Shown here: positions 1-6,820 of the stretch, piece after piece | How positions within the stretch are numbered: position 1 is the stretch's first letter | Layout: every line of letters starts with the position of its first letter | NCBI RefSeq assembly: GCF_016863255.1 | Contig: NZ_BOON01000022.1 | Location: 18,505-82,504 of the forward strand | Direction of reading: 5' to 3' | Length of the DNA: 64,000 nucleotides | Origin: Planosporangium mesophilum | Lineage (GTDB): Bacteria; Actinomycetota; Actinomycetes; Mycobacteriales; Micromonosporaceae | Program-made: the position numbers and the translations under genes | Notes under the pieces: generated by a model | What the model saw: the letters and a program-made list of their open reading frames with translations, nothing else | Told to the model about the DNA's origin: nothing | Databases searched by the model: none

Positions 1-429
1 CCAGCCGTGCGCCGACGGCCGGCCTGCGTTGACCGCGAGGTAGATCGCGACCGGTACCACCATCCCGCCGACCCCGGCGAGCACGGGCAGCGTCACCCGC
101 CGCCGTTCGCGTAGCTCACCCATGTCGAACTCGCGGCGCGCCTCCAGCCCCACCACCAGGAAGAAGAACGTCATCAGCCCGCTGTTGACCCAGTGGCGCG
201 CGTCCTGCGACACGGACCAGTCGCCCAGGCTCACCGACAGCGGGGTGTGCCACACCGTCGCGTACGAGGACGGGTGGAGGTTCACCCACGCCAGGGCGGC
301 CAGCGTGGCGGTGAGCAGGACCGCTGCGCTGCCGGTCTCGGTACGCAGGAACTGGCGCAGCGGGGTCTGGATGCTCTTGGCCCAGTTCGTCCGCCCCAAC
401 CACGGCCTCGCGGAAGCCTGCCCGGTCAT
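1..429 (-). CDS. nhaA: Na+/H+ antiporter NhaA, N-terminal 143 residues (cut by window start)
   Basis: Electroneutrality aside, NhaA proteins exchange sodium for protons across the cytoplasmic membrane and protect against salt and alkaline stress. The visible 143 residues start at the ATG on the minus strand at 427-429. They contain a first membrane segment (about residues 34-50) and the family motif VVGLEARRE followed by FDMGELRERR, which matches the conserved F-VGLE-KRE segment at the end of TM2 and the following loop in NhaA. The gene continues beyond position 1, so the functional aspartate pair cannot be checked. It is divergent from the slipin gene, sharing a 99-bp upstream region. Confidence 0.9.
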   Translation of the reverse strand, partial: MTGQASARPWLGRTNWAKSIQTPLRQFLRTETGSAAVLLTATLAALAWVNLHPSSYATVWHTPLSVSLGDWSVSQDARHWVNSGLMTFFFLVVGLEARREFDMGELRERRRVTLPVLAGVGGMVVPVAIYLAVNAGRPSAHGW

Positions 430-528
430 CCTGGAATTGTCCCGCCGTCTGACCGAGCAGGCGTCGTCACGCGCCGAGCTACCATCCGCGTATAGAGGGC
501 GACCGGTCTCCAAAGGCGGGAGCTTGTC

Positions 529-1353
529 ATGACTGTCCTCGATGTACTGATCGCCGCGCTCGCGCTTGGAGCGGGCGGGTTCGCTGCGAGCGCCCGGATC
601 GTCAAGCAGTACGAGCGGGGCCTCGTCTTCCGGTTCGGGCGGGTGCTGTCGGCGGTACGCGGCCCAGGTCTCACCGTCGTCGTGCCGGGGGTCGACCGGC
701 TGCGGAAGGTGAACATGCAGATCGTCACGCTGCCGGTGCCGGCGCAGGACGGCATCACGCGTGACAACGTGACGGTCAAGGTCGACGCGGTGGTGTACTT
801 CAACGTCGTCGACCCGGTCCGGGCGATCGTGAACGTGCAGGACTACCGCTTCGCCGTGTCGCAGGTCGCGCAGACCTCGCTGCGTTCGGTGATCGGCAAG
901 AGCGACCTGGACGACCTGCTGTCCAACCGGGAGCGGCTCAACCAGGGCCTGGAGATGATGATCGACAGTCCCGCGCTGGACTGGGGCGTCCACATCGACC
1001 GGGTGGAGATCAAGGACGTCTCGTTGCCGGAGTCGATGAAGCGTTCGATGTCGCGGCAGGCCGAGGCCGAACGGGAGCGGCGGGCCCGCATCATCACCGC
1101 CGACGGGGAGTTGCAGGCGTCGCACAAGCTCGCGCAGGCCGCGGCCACCATGGCCGACACCCCGACGGCGCTGCAACTGCGGCTGCTGGAGACGGTCGTT
1201 GAGGTGGCGGCCGAGAAGAACTCGACCCTGGTCCTGCCCTTCCCGGTCGAACTGCTGCGGTTCCTGGAGAGGAGCGCGGGGGAGCCCGGCACAACGTCCG
1301 AGAAGTCGTGGTCTCCGGCCCCGGCTGAGACCACGACTTCCGAGAAGCTGTGA
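529..1353 (+). CDS. Slipin/stomatin-like SPFH (band 7) protein
   Basis: A 274-residue membrane-associated scaffold of the stomatin/slipin group. A single N-terminal hydrophobic segment (residues 3-22) precedes the SPFH domain (about 25-200), recognisable by YERGLVFRFGRV, the PGL-V-PGVD turn, and the QTSLRSVIGKSDLDDLLSNRE segment region. A charged helix rich in Glu/Arg (about 165-185) suggests the usual coiled-coil oligomerisation region. Proteins of this group organise membrane microdomains; the partner here is unknown because no NfeD-type protease gene lies beside it. The start ATG at 529 follows a GGGAG at 519-523. It is divergent from nhaA, with the beta-propeller gene 48 bp downstream. 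Confidence 0.88.
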   Translation: MTVLDVLIAALALGAGGFAASARIVKQYERGLVFRFGRVLSAVRGPGLTVVVPGVDRLRKVNMQIVTLPVPAQDGITRDNVTVKVDAVVYFNVVDPVRAIVNVQDYRFAVSQVAQTSLRSVIGKSDLDDLLSNRERLNQGLEMMIDSPALDWGVHIDRVEIKDVSLPESMKRSMSRQAEAERERRARIITADGELQASHKLAQAAATMADTPTALQLRLLETVVEVAAEKNSTLVLPFPVELLRFLERSAGEPGTTSEKSWSPAPAETTTSEKL

Positions 1354-1401
1354 CGATCTTGGAGCGCGATTACGGCGGTTGCAGCGGGGGAGTTCCCCGC
1401 G

Positions 1402-2724
1402 GTGCGTCGTTCCCTGATCGCTGCGGTGGCGGCCGTCGCAGCGGTGTTTCTCCTGGTCTCCACGTGTGACCCGCCGCCTCGGGCGGCTGCGACGGACTGG
1501 ACCACGTACCACCGCGACAACGGCCGGTCCGGGGTGGCGTCAAGGCTACCGCCGCTCGGCGCGCTGAGCAGGGACTGGGAGGTCCGGCTGGACGGCGCGG
1601 TCTACGGCCAGCCGCTCGTGGTGGGGGACCGGATCTTCGCCGCGACCGAGAACGACACGGTGTACGGGCTGGACGCGGCCACCGGGCGGGTGCTGTGGTC
1701 GACGCACCTCGGGACCCCGGTACCGCTGTCGAAGCTGCCCTGCGGCAACATCGACCCACTGGGGATCACGAGCACGATGGTCTACGACCGGGTGACGCGG
1801 CTGGTGTTCGCGCTGGCCGAGACGACCGGGGGCGCGCACGTGCTGGTCAGCATGGACGCCGCGACGGGCCGGGTACGCCAGCGGCGGGCGGCCGAGCCGC
1901 CGACCGGCGACCGGCTCGCCCACCAGCAGCGGGGCGCGCTCACGCTGATGGGCGGCCGGGTCTACATCCCGTACGGCGGGCTGTCGGGCGACTGCGGCGA
2001 CTACCGGGGCTCGGTGGTCGCCCTGCCGGTCACCGGCTTCGGCCCACCGGTCAGCTACCACATCCCCACCACCCGTGAGGGTGGCATCTGGGCGCCCGGC
2101 GGCGGCGTCGCGGTCGGCGACCGGTTGCTGTACTCGGTCGGCAACGGCGAGTCGAAGACCGGGTACGACGGCAGCGACTCGGTGATCGCCCTCGACCGCG
2201 ACCTGCGCCTGGTCGACCGGTTCACGCCCACCACCTGGGTCGAGGACAACGCCGCCGACGCGGACCTGGGCTCGATGACGCCGGCCCTCGTCGGCTCCTA
2301 CGTGTATGCCAACGGCAAGCGCGGCGTCGGGTACACGCTGCGGCGCGACCGCCTGGGCGGCCTCGGTGGGCAGGTGGCGCAGGCGTACGTCTGCCCGGCC
2401 TTCGGCGGCGCCGCGGTCAGCGGGAACACGGTCTTCGTACCCTGCTTCGACGGCGTACGGGCGGTCACGGTCGACGCCGCCGGAAAGATCACCGTCGGCT
2501 GGCAGATGGTGATGTCCGGCGGCGGCTCGCCGGTGGTCGGTGCAGGCGCGGTCTGGGCCGTGGACACCGGGCCCGGAACCCTGTACGCGCTCAACCCCGC
2601 CACCGGCGACGTCCGCCAGCGGATCGCCGTCGGACCCGTACCGCACTTCGCCTCGCCGACGCTGGCCCACGACCGCGCCTACGTCGGCACGATGACCGGC
2701 GTGGTTGCCGTCGGGTGGACGTGA
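1402..2724 (+). CDS. Exported PQQ-like beta-propeller repeat protein
   Basis: A 440-residue exported protein. A signal sequence occupies residues 1-30; the Cys in LLVSTC is preceded by Thr, so a lipoprotein anchor is doubtful. The body consists of PQQ-type propeller blades: VYGLDAATGRVLWS (about 93-106), then VSMDAATGRVRQ, VVALPVTGFG and LYALNPATGDVRQR near the C-terminus. Such propellers act as structural or binding modules and sometimes bind a quinone cofactor, but none of the dehydrogenase active-site features is visible. The GTG start at 1402 is taken because it gives a complete signal peptide. It converges with the antiporter gene, with only 2 bp between the stop codons. Confidence 0.8.
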   Translation: MRRSLIAAVAAVAAVFLLVSTCDPPPRAAATDWTTYHRDNGRSGVASRLPPLGALSRDWEVRLDGAVYGQPLVVGDRIFAATENDTVYGLDAATGRVLWSTHLGTPVPLSKLPCGNIDPLGITSTMVYDRVTRLVFALAETTGGAHVLVSMDAATGRVRQRRAAEPPTGDRLAHQQRGALTLMGGRVYIPYGGLSGDCGDYRGSVVALPVTGFGPPVSYHIPTTREGGIWAPGGGVAVGDRLLYSVGNGESKTGYDGSDSVIALDRDLRLVDRFTPTTWVEDNAADADLGSMTPALVGSYVYANGKRGVGYTLRRDRLGGLGGQVAQAYVCPAFGGAAVSGNTVFVPCFDGVRAVTVDAAGKITVGWQMVMSGGGSPVVGAGAVWAVDTGPGTLYALNPATGDVRQRIAVGPVPHFASPTLAHDRAYVGTMTGVVAVGWT

Positions 2725-2726
2725 AC

Positions 2727-3896
2727 CTAGGGCACCTTCACGTCCCGACGCCGTAGCCGCCGCGCCAGCGGCTCGGCGGCACGGGCGAGCAGCGGGCCGG
2801 CGACGGCGAGGATCAGCACGTACGCCGCGGCGAGCGGGCCGAGGCGCGGGTTGACCCCGGCGGCGACGGCCAGCCCGGCGATGACGATGTTGAACTCGCC
2901 GCGGGGGATGAGCGCCGCACCGGCCCGGAGCCGTCCGGTGGTGGCGGTGCCGAGGCGGGCGGCGGCGATCCAGCCGGTGAGGAGCTTGGTACCGATGCCC
3001 GCGACGGCCAGCAGCGCCGCGATCCCGGCGACCGGAGGCAGGTCGCCCGGGTTGGTGTGCAGTCCGAAGAAGACGAAGAACACCGCGGCGAACAGGTCCC
3101 GCAGCGGGCTGAGTAGCTCCCGCGCGGTGTGCGCGAGGGGGCCGGACAGCGCGATGCCGACCAGGAACGCCCCGACGGCGGCGGAGACCTGCAACTTCTG
3201 GGCGACCCCGGCGACCAGTACCGTCAGGCCCAGGACCTTGAGCAGGACCACTTCGTCGCTCGGGCTGGCCACGAACCGTTCGACCGCCCAGCCGAAGCGC
3301 AGCGCGACCAGCAGGATCACCCCGATGGTCAGGGCCGAGACGGCCAGCGTGATCGAGCCGCTCACCAGGCCGGCGCCGGCCAGCAGGGCGGTGAGGATCG
3401 GCAGGTACACGGCCATCGTGAGGTCCTCGAAGACCAGCAGCGACAGCACCGCCGGGGTTTCCCGGTTACCGAGCCAGCCCAGATCGCCGAGGACCTTGGC
3501 AGTGATCCCGGACGAGGTGACGTAGGTGACGCCGCCCATCGCCACCGCGGCCACCGGTCCCCAGCCCAGTACGAGCGCCGCGATCACGCCGGGTGCGGCG
3601 TTCAGGACCAGGTCGATCAACCCGCCGACGGCGGACGAGCGCAGGGTGCCGACCAGTTCGCCGGCGGTGTACTCCAGGCCGAGGGTGAACAGCAGCAGGA
3701 TGACGCCGATCTCGGCGCCCGCGGAGATGAACTGGTCGCTGGTGGCCAGCGGCAGGATCCCGCCCTGCCCGAAGGCGAGCCCGGCCAGCAGGTACAGCGG
3801 GATGGGGGAGATGGAGAACCGCACCGAGACGGCGCCGAGCAGGCCCAGGCAGAGGATGATCGCGCCCAGTTCGATCAGCATCACGGATCCGTGCAT
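2727..3896 (-). CDS. CPA2-family K+(Na+)/H+ antiporter, KhtU/KefB-like membrane subunit
   Basis: A 389-residue polytopic protein of the monovalent cation:proton antiporter-2 family. About 11-13 hydrophobic segments cover nearly its whole length. LLLFTLGLEYTAGEL (about 67-81), AFLVGIALSGP and VFFVFFGLHTNPGDL are typical CPA2 landmarks. It lacks the C-terminal RCK domain found in KefB/KefC; the separate RCK_C protein encoded 8 bp upstream supplies this, as in KhtU/KhtT of Bacillus. The likely role is gated K+ efflux, inferred from the pairing. Start is the ATG at 3894-3896 after GGAGCGCCC. Confidence 0.85.
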   Translation of the reverse strand: MHGSVMLIELGAIILCLGLLGAVSVRFSISPIPLYLLAGLAFGQGGILPLATSDQFISAGAEIGVILLLFTLGLEYTAGELVGTLRSSAVGGLIDLVLNAAPGVIAALVLGWGPVAAVAMGGVTYVTSSGITAKVLGDLGWLGNRETPAVLSLLVFEDLTMAVYLPILTALLAGAGLVSGSITLAVSALTIGVILLVALRFGWAVERFVASPSDEVVLLKVLGLTVLVAGVAQKLQVSAAVGAFLVGIALSGPLAHTARELLSPLRDLFAAVFFVFFGLHTNPGDLPPVAGIAALLAVAGIGTKLLTGWIAAARLGTATTGRLRAGAALIPRGEFNIVIAGLAVAAGVNPRLGPLAAAYVLILAVAGPLLARAAEPLARRLRRRDVKVP

Positions 3897-3904
3897 GGGC
3901 GCTC

Positions 3905-4387
3905 CTATCCGTCAGCCAGGATCGCGGCGACCGCCGAGGTGCCCTCGGCGGTCCCCACCGCCACGACCACGTCACCGGCGCGAAACACGAAGTCGGGCCG
4001 GGGGCTGGCGATGACCTCCCGGTCGCGGACGACCGCCACGATCGATGCGCCGGTACGGGTACGGGTGCGGGTGTCGCCCAGGCTCCGTCCGTCGTACGCG
4101 GAGCCCGCCATGATCGGGATCTGCTCGCTGACCAGCCCCTCGACCTGCCGGTGCAGTTCGGCCAGGCGCTCCACGATGCGGGCCGCGCCGAGCAGTTCGG
4201 CCAGCGCGTTCGCCTCCTCCGGGTTCAGTACCACCGCCTCCGAGGCGCTGTCGGGATCGTCGCGGCGGTAGATGACCAGATCCCTCCGGCCATCGCGGTG
4301 GGAGACCACGCCGACACGGCGTCCGCGGGCGGTGGTGAAGACGTGCTGCAACCCGATGCCGGGTAGCGGCGTGCGCTCAAGGTCCAC
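3905..4387 (-). CDS. KhtT-like antiporter regulatory subunit with RCK_C (TrkA-C) domain
   Basis: A 160-residue cytosolic regulator expected to bind and gate the adjacent antiporter. The N-terminal half (residues 1-75) matches the KhtT-type module (LPGIGLQHVFTTARGRRVGVV); the C-terminal half (about 85-160) is an RCK_C fold with GRSLGDTRTRTRTGASIVAV and the typical PDFVFRAGDVVVAVG. RCK_C domains bind ligands; in Bacillus KhtT is reported to respond to c-di-AMP and pH, but the ligand here cannot be read from sequence. Start chosen at the GTG (4385-4387) preceded by GGAA; upstream in-frame sequence has no convincing start. It probably shares an mRNA with the antiporter and the 54-residue membrane protein upstream. 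Confidence 0.83.
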   Translation of the reverse strand: MDLERTPLPGIGLQHVFTTARGRRVGVVSHRDGRRDLVIYRRDDPDSASEAVVLNPEEANALAELLGAARIVERLAELHRQVEGLVSEQIPIMAGSAYDGRSLGDTRTRTRTGASIVAVVRDREVIASPRPDFVFRAGDVVVAVGTAEGTSAVAAILADG

Positions 4388-4449
4388 AGCGATTCCTTTC
4401 CAGTTCACGTGGTGGCCGGTCCGGGCGCCCGGCGCCGGACCGGGACGGA

Positions 4450-4614
4450 TCAGACGCGGCTGAGCACTCCGTACGCCGCTCCCATGACCCCGGCTGCCTG
4501 GAGGACCATCAGGCCGATCATTCCCAGGGCGGGTTCGTTGCGGCGGAGCATATCGACCAACAGCCACATAGCGGCGGCGACGGTGGCGAACGTGAGAACA
4601 AAAAGAATGATCAT
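4450..4614 (-). CDS. Small two-helix membrane protein (54 aa) upstream of the KhtT/U-like pair
   Basis: A short gene: ATG at 4612-4614, GAGGG five bases upstream, TGA at 4450-4452. The product begins MIILFVLTF and has two hydrophobic stretches (about residues 2-21 and 30-49) separated by the charged turn DMLRRNEP. No family was recognised. It is transcribed in the same direction as the regulator and antiporter genes, 62 bp upstream of the regulator, so it may be an accessory subunit of the transport system; that is inference. The clear ribosome binding site and membrane-type composition support it as real. Confidence 0.6.
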   Translation of the reverse strand: MIILFVLTFATVAAAMWLLVDMLRRNEPALGMIGLMVLQAAGVMGAAYGVLSRV

Positions 4615-4692
4615 GAAATCCCTCACGGAGATGGCGAAGCGCAGCGTCGGACGCGCCCACGGGCGGGTCCGAGTGCGGAGGTCATCAGGAAC

Positions 4693-4720
4693 GTGATCGT
4701 GGAAAGCTTTCCACGATCAC
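4693..4720. other. 28-bp perfect palindrome at the end of a small membrane-protein gene
   Basis: The half-site GTGATCGTGGAAAG is followed immediately by its exact reverse complement, giving 14+14 bp without mismatch. It covers the stop codon of the gene at 4717-5088 and lies 79 bp upstream of the 54-residue gene that heads the antiporter operon. As RNA it folds into a strong hairpin (four-base loop AGCT) and could terminate the upstream gene; as DNA it could be an operator for the antiporter operon. No T-run follows on either strand. Confidence 0.6.
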
Positions 4721-5088
4721 CGTGAGGGTGGGGCTCTCCCACGCGAGGTCGACGCGCCTACCGCGGCGGGCAGGGTCCACGTCCACGACGTCGTCCGGGA
4801 CCGGACACCGGGCGGGAGCAGGGCGGCCAGCAGGGCGGCCAGCGCCAGTACGAACAGCAGCGCACCGCCGTGGCCACGGCCGGCCATCAGGCGGGGGTGC
4901 CCCGGCCGCTCGCCGGCCAGGACGGCGGTGCCGCTCGGGTCCGCGACCATGACGGCCGCCGGCGAGGGGGTGTCGAGCCGGCCGGGCCGGTCGGCGTCGG
5001 CGGCACGGCAGATCGCCGCGCCGAACGCCAGCACGAGCGCCAGCAGTACGGCGGAGATCCGCCACCCTGCCCGCTCGCGCCCCACCAT
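4717..5088 (-). CDS. Hypothetical membrane protein, 123 aa
   Basis: Unrecognised family. The protein has an N-terminal signal-anchor or signal peptide (about residues 12-29, ISAVLLALVLAFGAAICR) and a second hydrophobic segment (about 76-93, ALLFVLALAALLAALLPP), with an extracytoplasmic loop between them containing PSPAAVMVADPSGTAVLAG. Start is the ATG at 5086-5088 following GGAGGGACCG. The neighbour upstream, alcohol dehydrogenase, is divergent. Arg/Ser-rich C-terminus after the second helix is probably cytoplasmic. Existence is supported by the Shine-Dalgarno sequence and the signal peptide; function unknown. Confidence 0.55.
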   Translation of the reverse strand: MVGRERAGWRISAVLLALVLAFGAAICRAADADRPGRLDTPSPAAVMVADPSGTAVLAGERPGHPRLMAGRGHGGALLFVLALAALLAALLPPGVRSRTTSWTWTLPAAVGASTSRGRAPPSR

Positions 5089-5229
5089 CGGTCCCTCCGT
5101 CACCGCCGTCGTTTGATCGAACCCTACCTGGTGGCGACCACGGATCGTGTCGGTGGAACGATGATCGCTACGGTGGGTATAAGGCGATTGGCCGCTGATG
5201 CCGACCCGATCAGGACGGAGAACTCCGAC

Positions 5230-6279
5230 ATGCGCGCAACCATGATCTACGGTCCCCGCGACATCCGGCTGGAGGAGGTACCGGATCCCGCCGTCCGGTA
5301 CCCGACCGACGCGGTGGTCCGGGTCGTGGCCTCCTGCGTGTGCGGCTCCGACCTGTGGCCCTATCGCGGCGTGCGCCCCACCGACGAGCCGCACCGGATC
5401 GGGCACGAGTTCGTGGGCGTCGTCGAGGAGGTCGGGGCCGGGGTCCGTACCGTGAAGCCCGGAGACTTCGTCATCGCGCCGTTCGCGATCAGCGACGGTA
5501 CCTGCCCGCACTGCCGCAACGGCATCACCACCTCGTGCCAGAACGGCGGTTGGTGGGGCGCCGGCGACGAACCCGGATCGTCCGGCGACGCCGGTCAGGG
5601 TGAGCGGGTACGGGTACCGCTGGCCGACGGCACGCTGGTCGCCACGCCGGAGCAGCCCGACCCGGCGCTCGTACCGAGCCTGCTGACCCTGTCCGACGTG
5701 ATGGGTACCGGTCACCACGCCGCGGTGTCGGCCGGGGTGACGAAGGGCAGCACGGTCGTGGTCGTCGGGGACGGTGCGGTCGGCCTGTGCGCCGTCCTGG
5801 CCGCCGGCCGGCTGGGCGCCGAGCGGATCATCGCCATGTCGCGGCACGCCGATCGGCAGGCGGTGGCGCGGGCGTTCGGGGCCACCGACATCGTCGCCGA
5901 GCGCGGCGAGGAGGGCGTCGCCTCGGTCAAGGACCTGCTCGGCGGGATCGGCGCGGACGCGGTCCTGGAGTGCGTCGGCACCAAGGAGTCGATGGAGCAG
6001 TCACTGAACTCGGCCCGGCCGGGCGGGTACGTCGGCTACGTCGGCGTACCGGCGGGCGGCCCGGAGTTGCCGATCGAGAAGATGTTCGGCAGCAACGTCA
6101 ATGTCGCCGGTGGGGTCGCCCCGGTCCGCACGTACCTGCCCGAACTGCTCACCGACGTGCTGAACGGCACGATCGACCCGGGCCGGGTCTTCGACCTCGA
6201 ACTGCCGCTGGACCAGGTGGCGGAGGCGTACGCGGCGATGGACGAACGCCGGGCGATCAAGACGCTGCTGCGCCCCTGA
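5230..6279 (+). CDS. Zinc-dependent alcohol dehydrogenase (MDR family)
   Basis: A 349-residue cytosolic medium-chain dehydrogenase/reductase, expected to oxidise an alcohol or reduce an aldehyde with NAD(P). Catalytic zinc ligands are visible in CVCGSD (residues about 36-41) and GHEFVG (about 58-63). The structural zinc loop reads DGTCPHCRNGITTSC, so one of the usual four cysteines is replaced, possibly by Asp. The Rossmann motif is VVVGDGAVGLCA (about 177-188). The start at 5230 follows GGAG and fits the family N-terminus MRATMIYGPRDIRLEEV. It stands alone, with a hairpin at 6293-6329 as likely terminator. Substrate not predictable. Confidence 0.9.
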   Translation: MRATMIYGPRDIRLEEVPDPAVRYPTDAVVRVVASCVCGSDLWPYRGVRPTDEPHRIGHEFVGVVEEVGAGVRTVKPGDFVIAPFAISDGTCPHCRNGITTSCQNGGWWGAGDEPGSSGDAGQGERVRVPLADGTLVATPEQPDPALVPSLLTLSDVMGTGHHAAVSAGVTKGSTVVVVGDGAVGLCAVLAAGRLGAERIIAMSRHADRQAVARAFGATDIVAERGEEGVASVKDLLGGIGADAVLECVGTKESMEQSLNSARPGGYVGYVGVPAGGPELPIEKMFGSNVNVAGGVAPVRTYLPELLTDVLNGTIDPGRVFDLELPLDQVAEAYAAMDERRAIKTLLRP

Positions 6280-6292
6280 AGTGGCTGCCCTG

Positions 6293-6329
6293 CGTGGGTC
6301 GCGGACGAGTCATGCGTCCACGACCCACG
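6293..6329. terminator. Bidirectional hairpin between convergent genes
   Basis: Arms CGTGGGTCG and CGACCCACG pair perfectly, with an inner GGACG/CGTCC stem. It lies between the stop of the alcohol dehydrogenase gene and the stop of the iron-sulfur subunit gene, which converge, so it could serve both. No T-run is present, as is common in high-GC actinobacteria. Confidence 0.6.
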
Positions 6330-6334
6330 ACAGG

Positions 6335-6811
6335 TCACATCTTGCGCGCGCCTGCCTTGATGGCCTCGCGAATGCGGGTGTACGTGCCGCACCGGCAGAT
6401 GTTGCGGAGCTCGTCGACGTCCGCGTCGCTGACCTCGTGCCCCGCCGCACGGGCCTGCTTGACCTTGGCGACGGCGGCCATGATCTGACCGGGCTGGCAG
6501 TAGCCGCACTGGGCGACGTCGTAGTCCAGCCAGGCCTCCTGCATCGGGTGCAGGTCCTTGCCGACGGTCGCCGGCAGGCCCTCGATGGTGGTGATCTCGT
6601 CGGTGGGCTTGATGTCGGACACCTGCACCGAGCACGGATTGAACGCCTTGCCGTTGATGTGGCTGGTGCACGCCTTGCAGACGTCCAGCGCGCACCCGTA
6701 CTTCGGGCCGGTGACGCCGAGCAGGTCGCGTAGCACCCACAGCAGCCGGACGTTGTTCTCGGCTTCGACGGTGACCTGTTTGCCGTTGAGCTTGAAAGTG
6801 TGACTGGGCAT
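6335..6811 (-). CDS. 2Fe-2S subunit of xanthine dehydrogenase-family molybdenum oxidoreductase
   Basis: A 158-residue small subunit carrying two [2Fe-2S] clusters that relay electrons from the molybdenum site. The plant-ferredoxin-type cluster is bound by YGCALDVCKAC (residues about 38-48) plus a Cys in NPCSV; the second, helical domain has CGYCQPGQIM (about 103-112) and CRCGTY (about 139-144). The gene follows the molybdopterin subunit gene by 9 bp. The two-subunit arrangement without a FAD subunit resembles IorAB isoquinoline oxidoreductase and related aldehyde oxidases. Start ATG 6809-6811 is preceded by AAAGGAACC. Confidence 0.92.
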   Translation of the reverse strand: MPSHTFKLNGKQVTVEAENNVRLLWVLRDLLGVTGPKYGCALDVCKACTSHINGKAFNPCSVQVSDIKPTDEITTIEGLPATVGKDLHPMQEAWLDYDVAQCGYCQPGQIMAAVAKVKQARAAGHEVSDADVDELRNICRCGTYTRIREAIKAGARKM

Positions 6812-6820
6812 CGGGTTCCT

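Noticed and set aside
1402..2724. Beta-propeller protein as a quinoprotein dehydrogenase
   Set aside because: No active-site or cofactor-binding features beyond PQQ-type blades.
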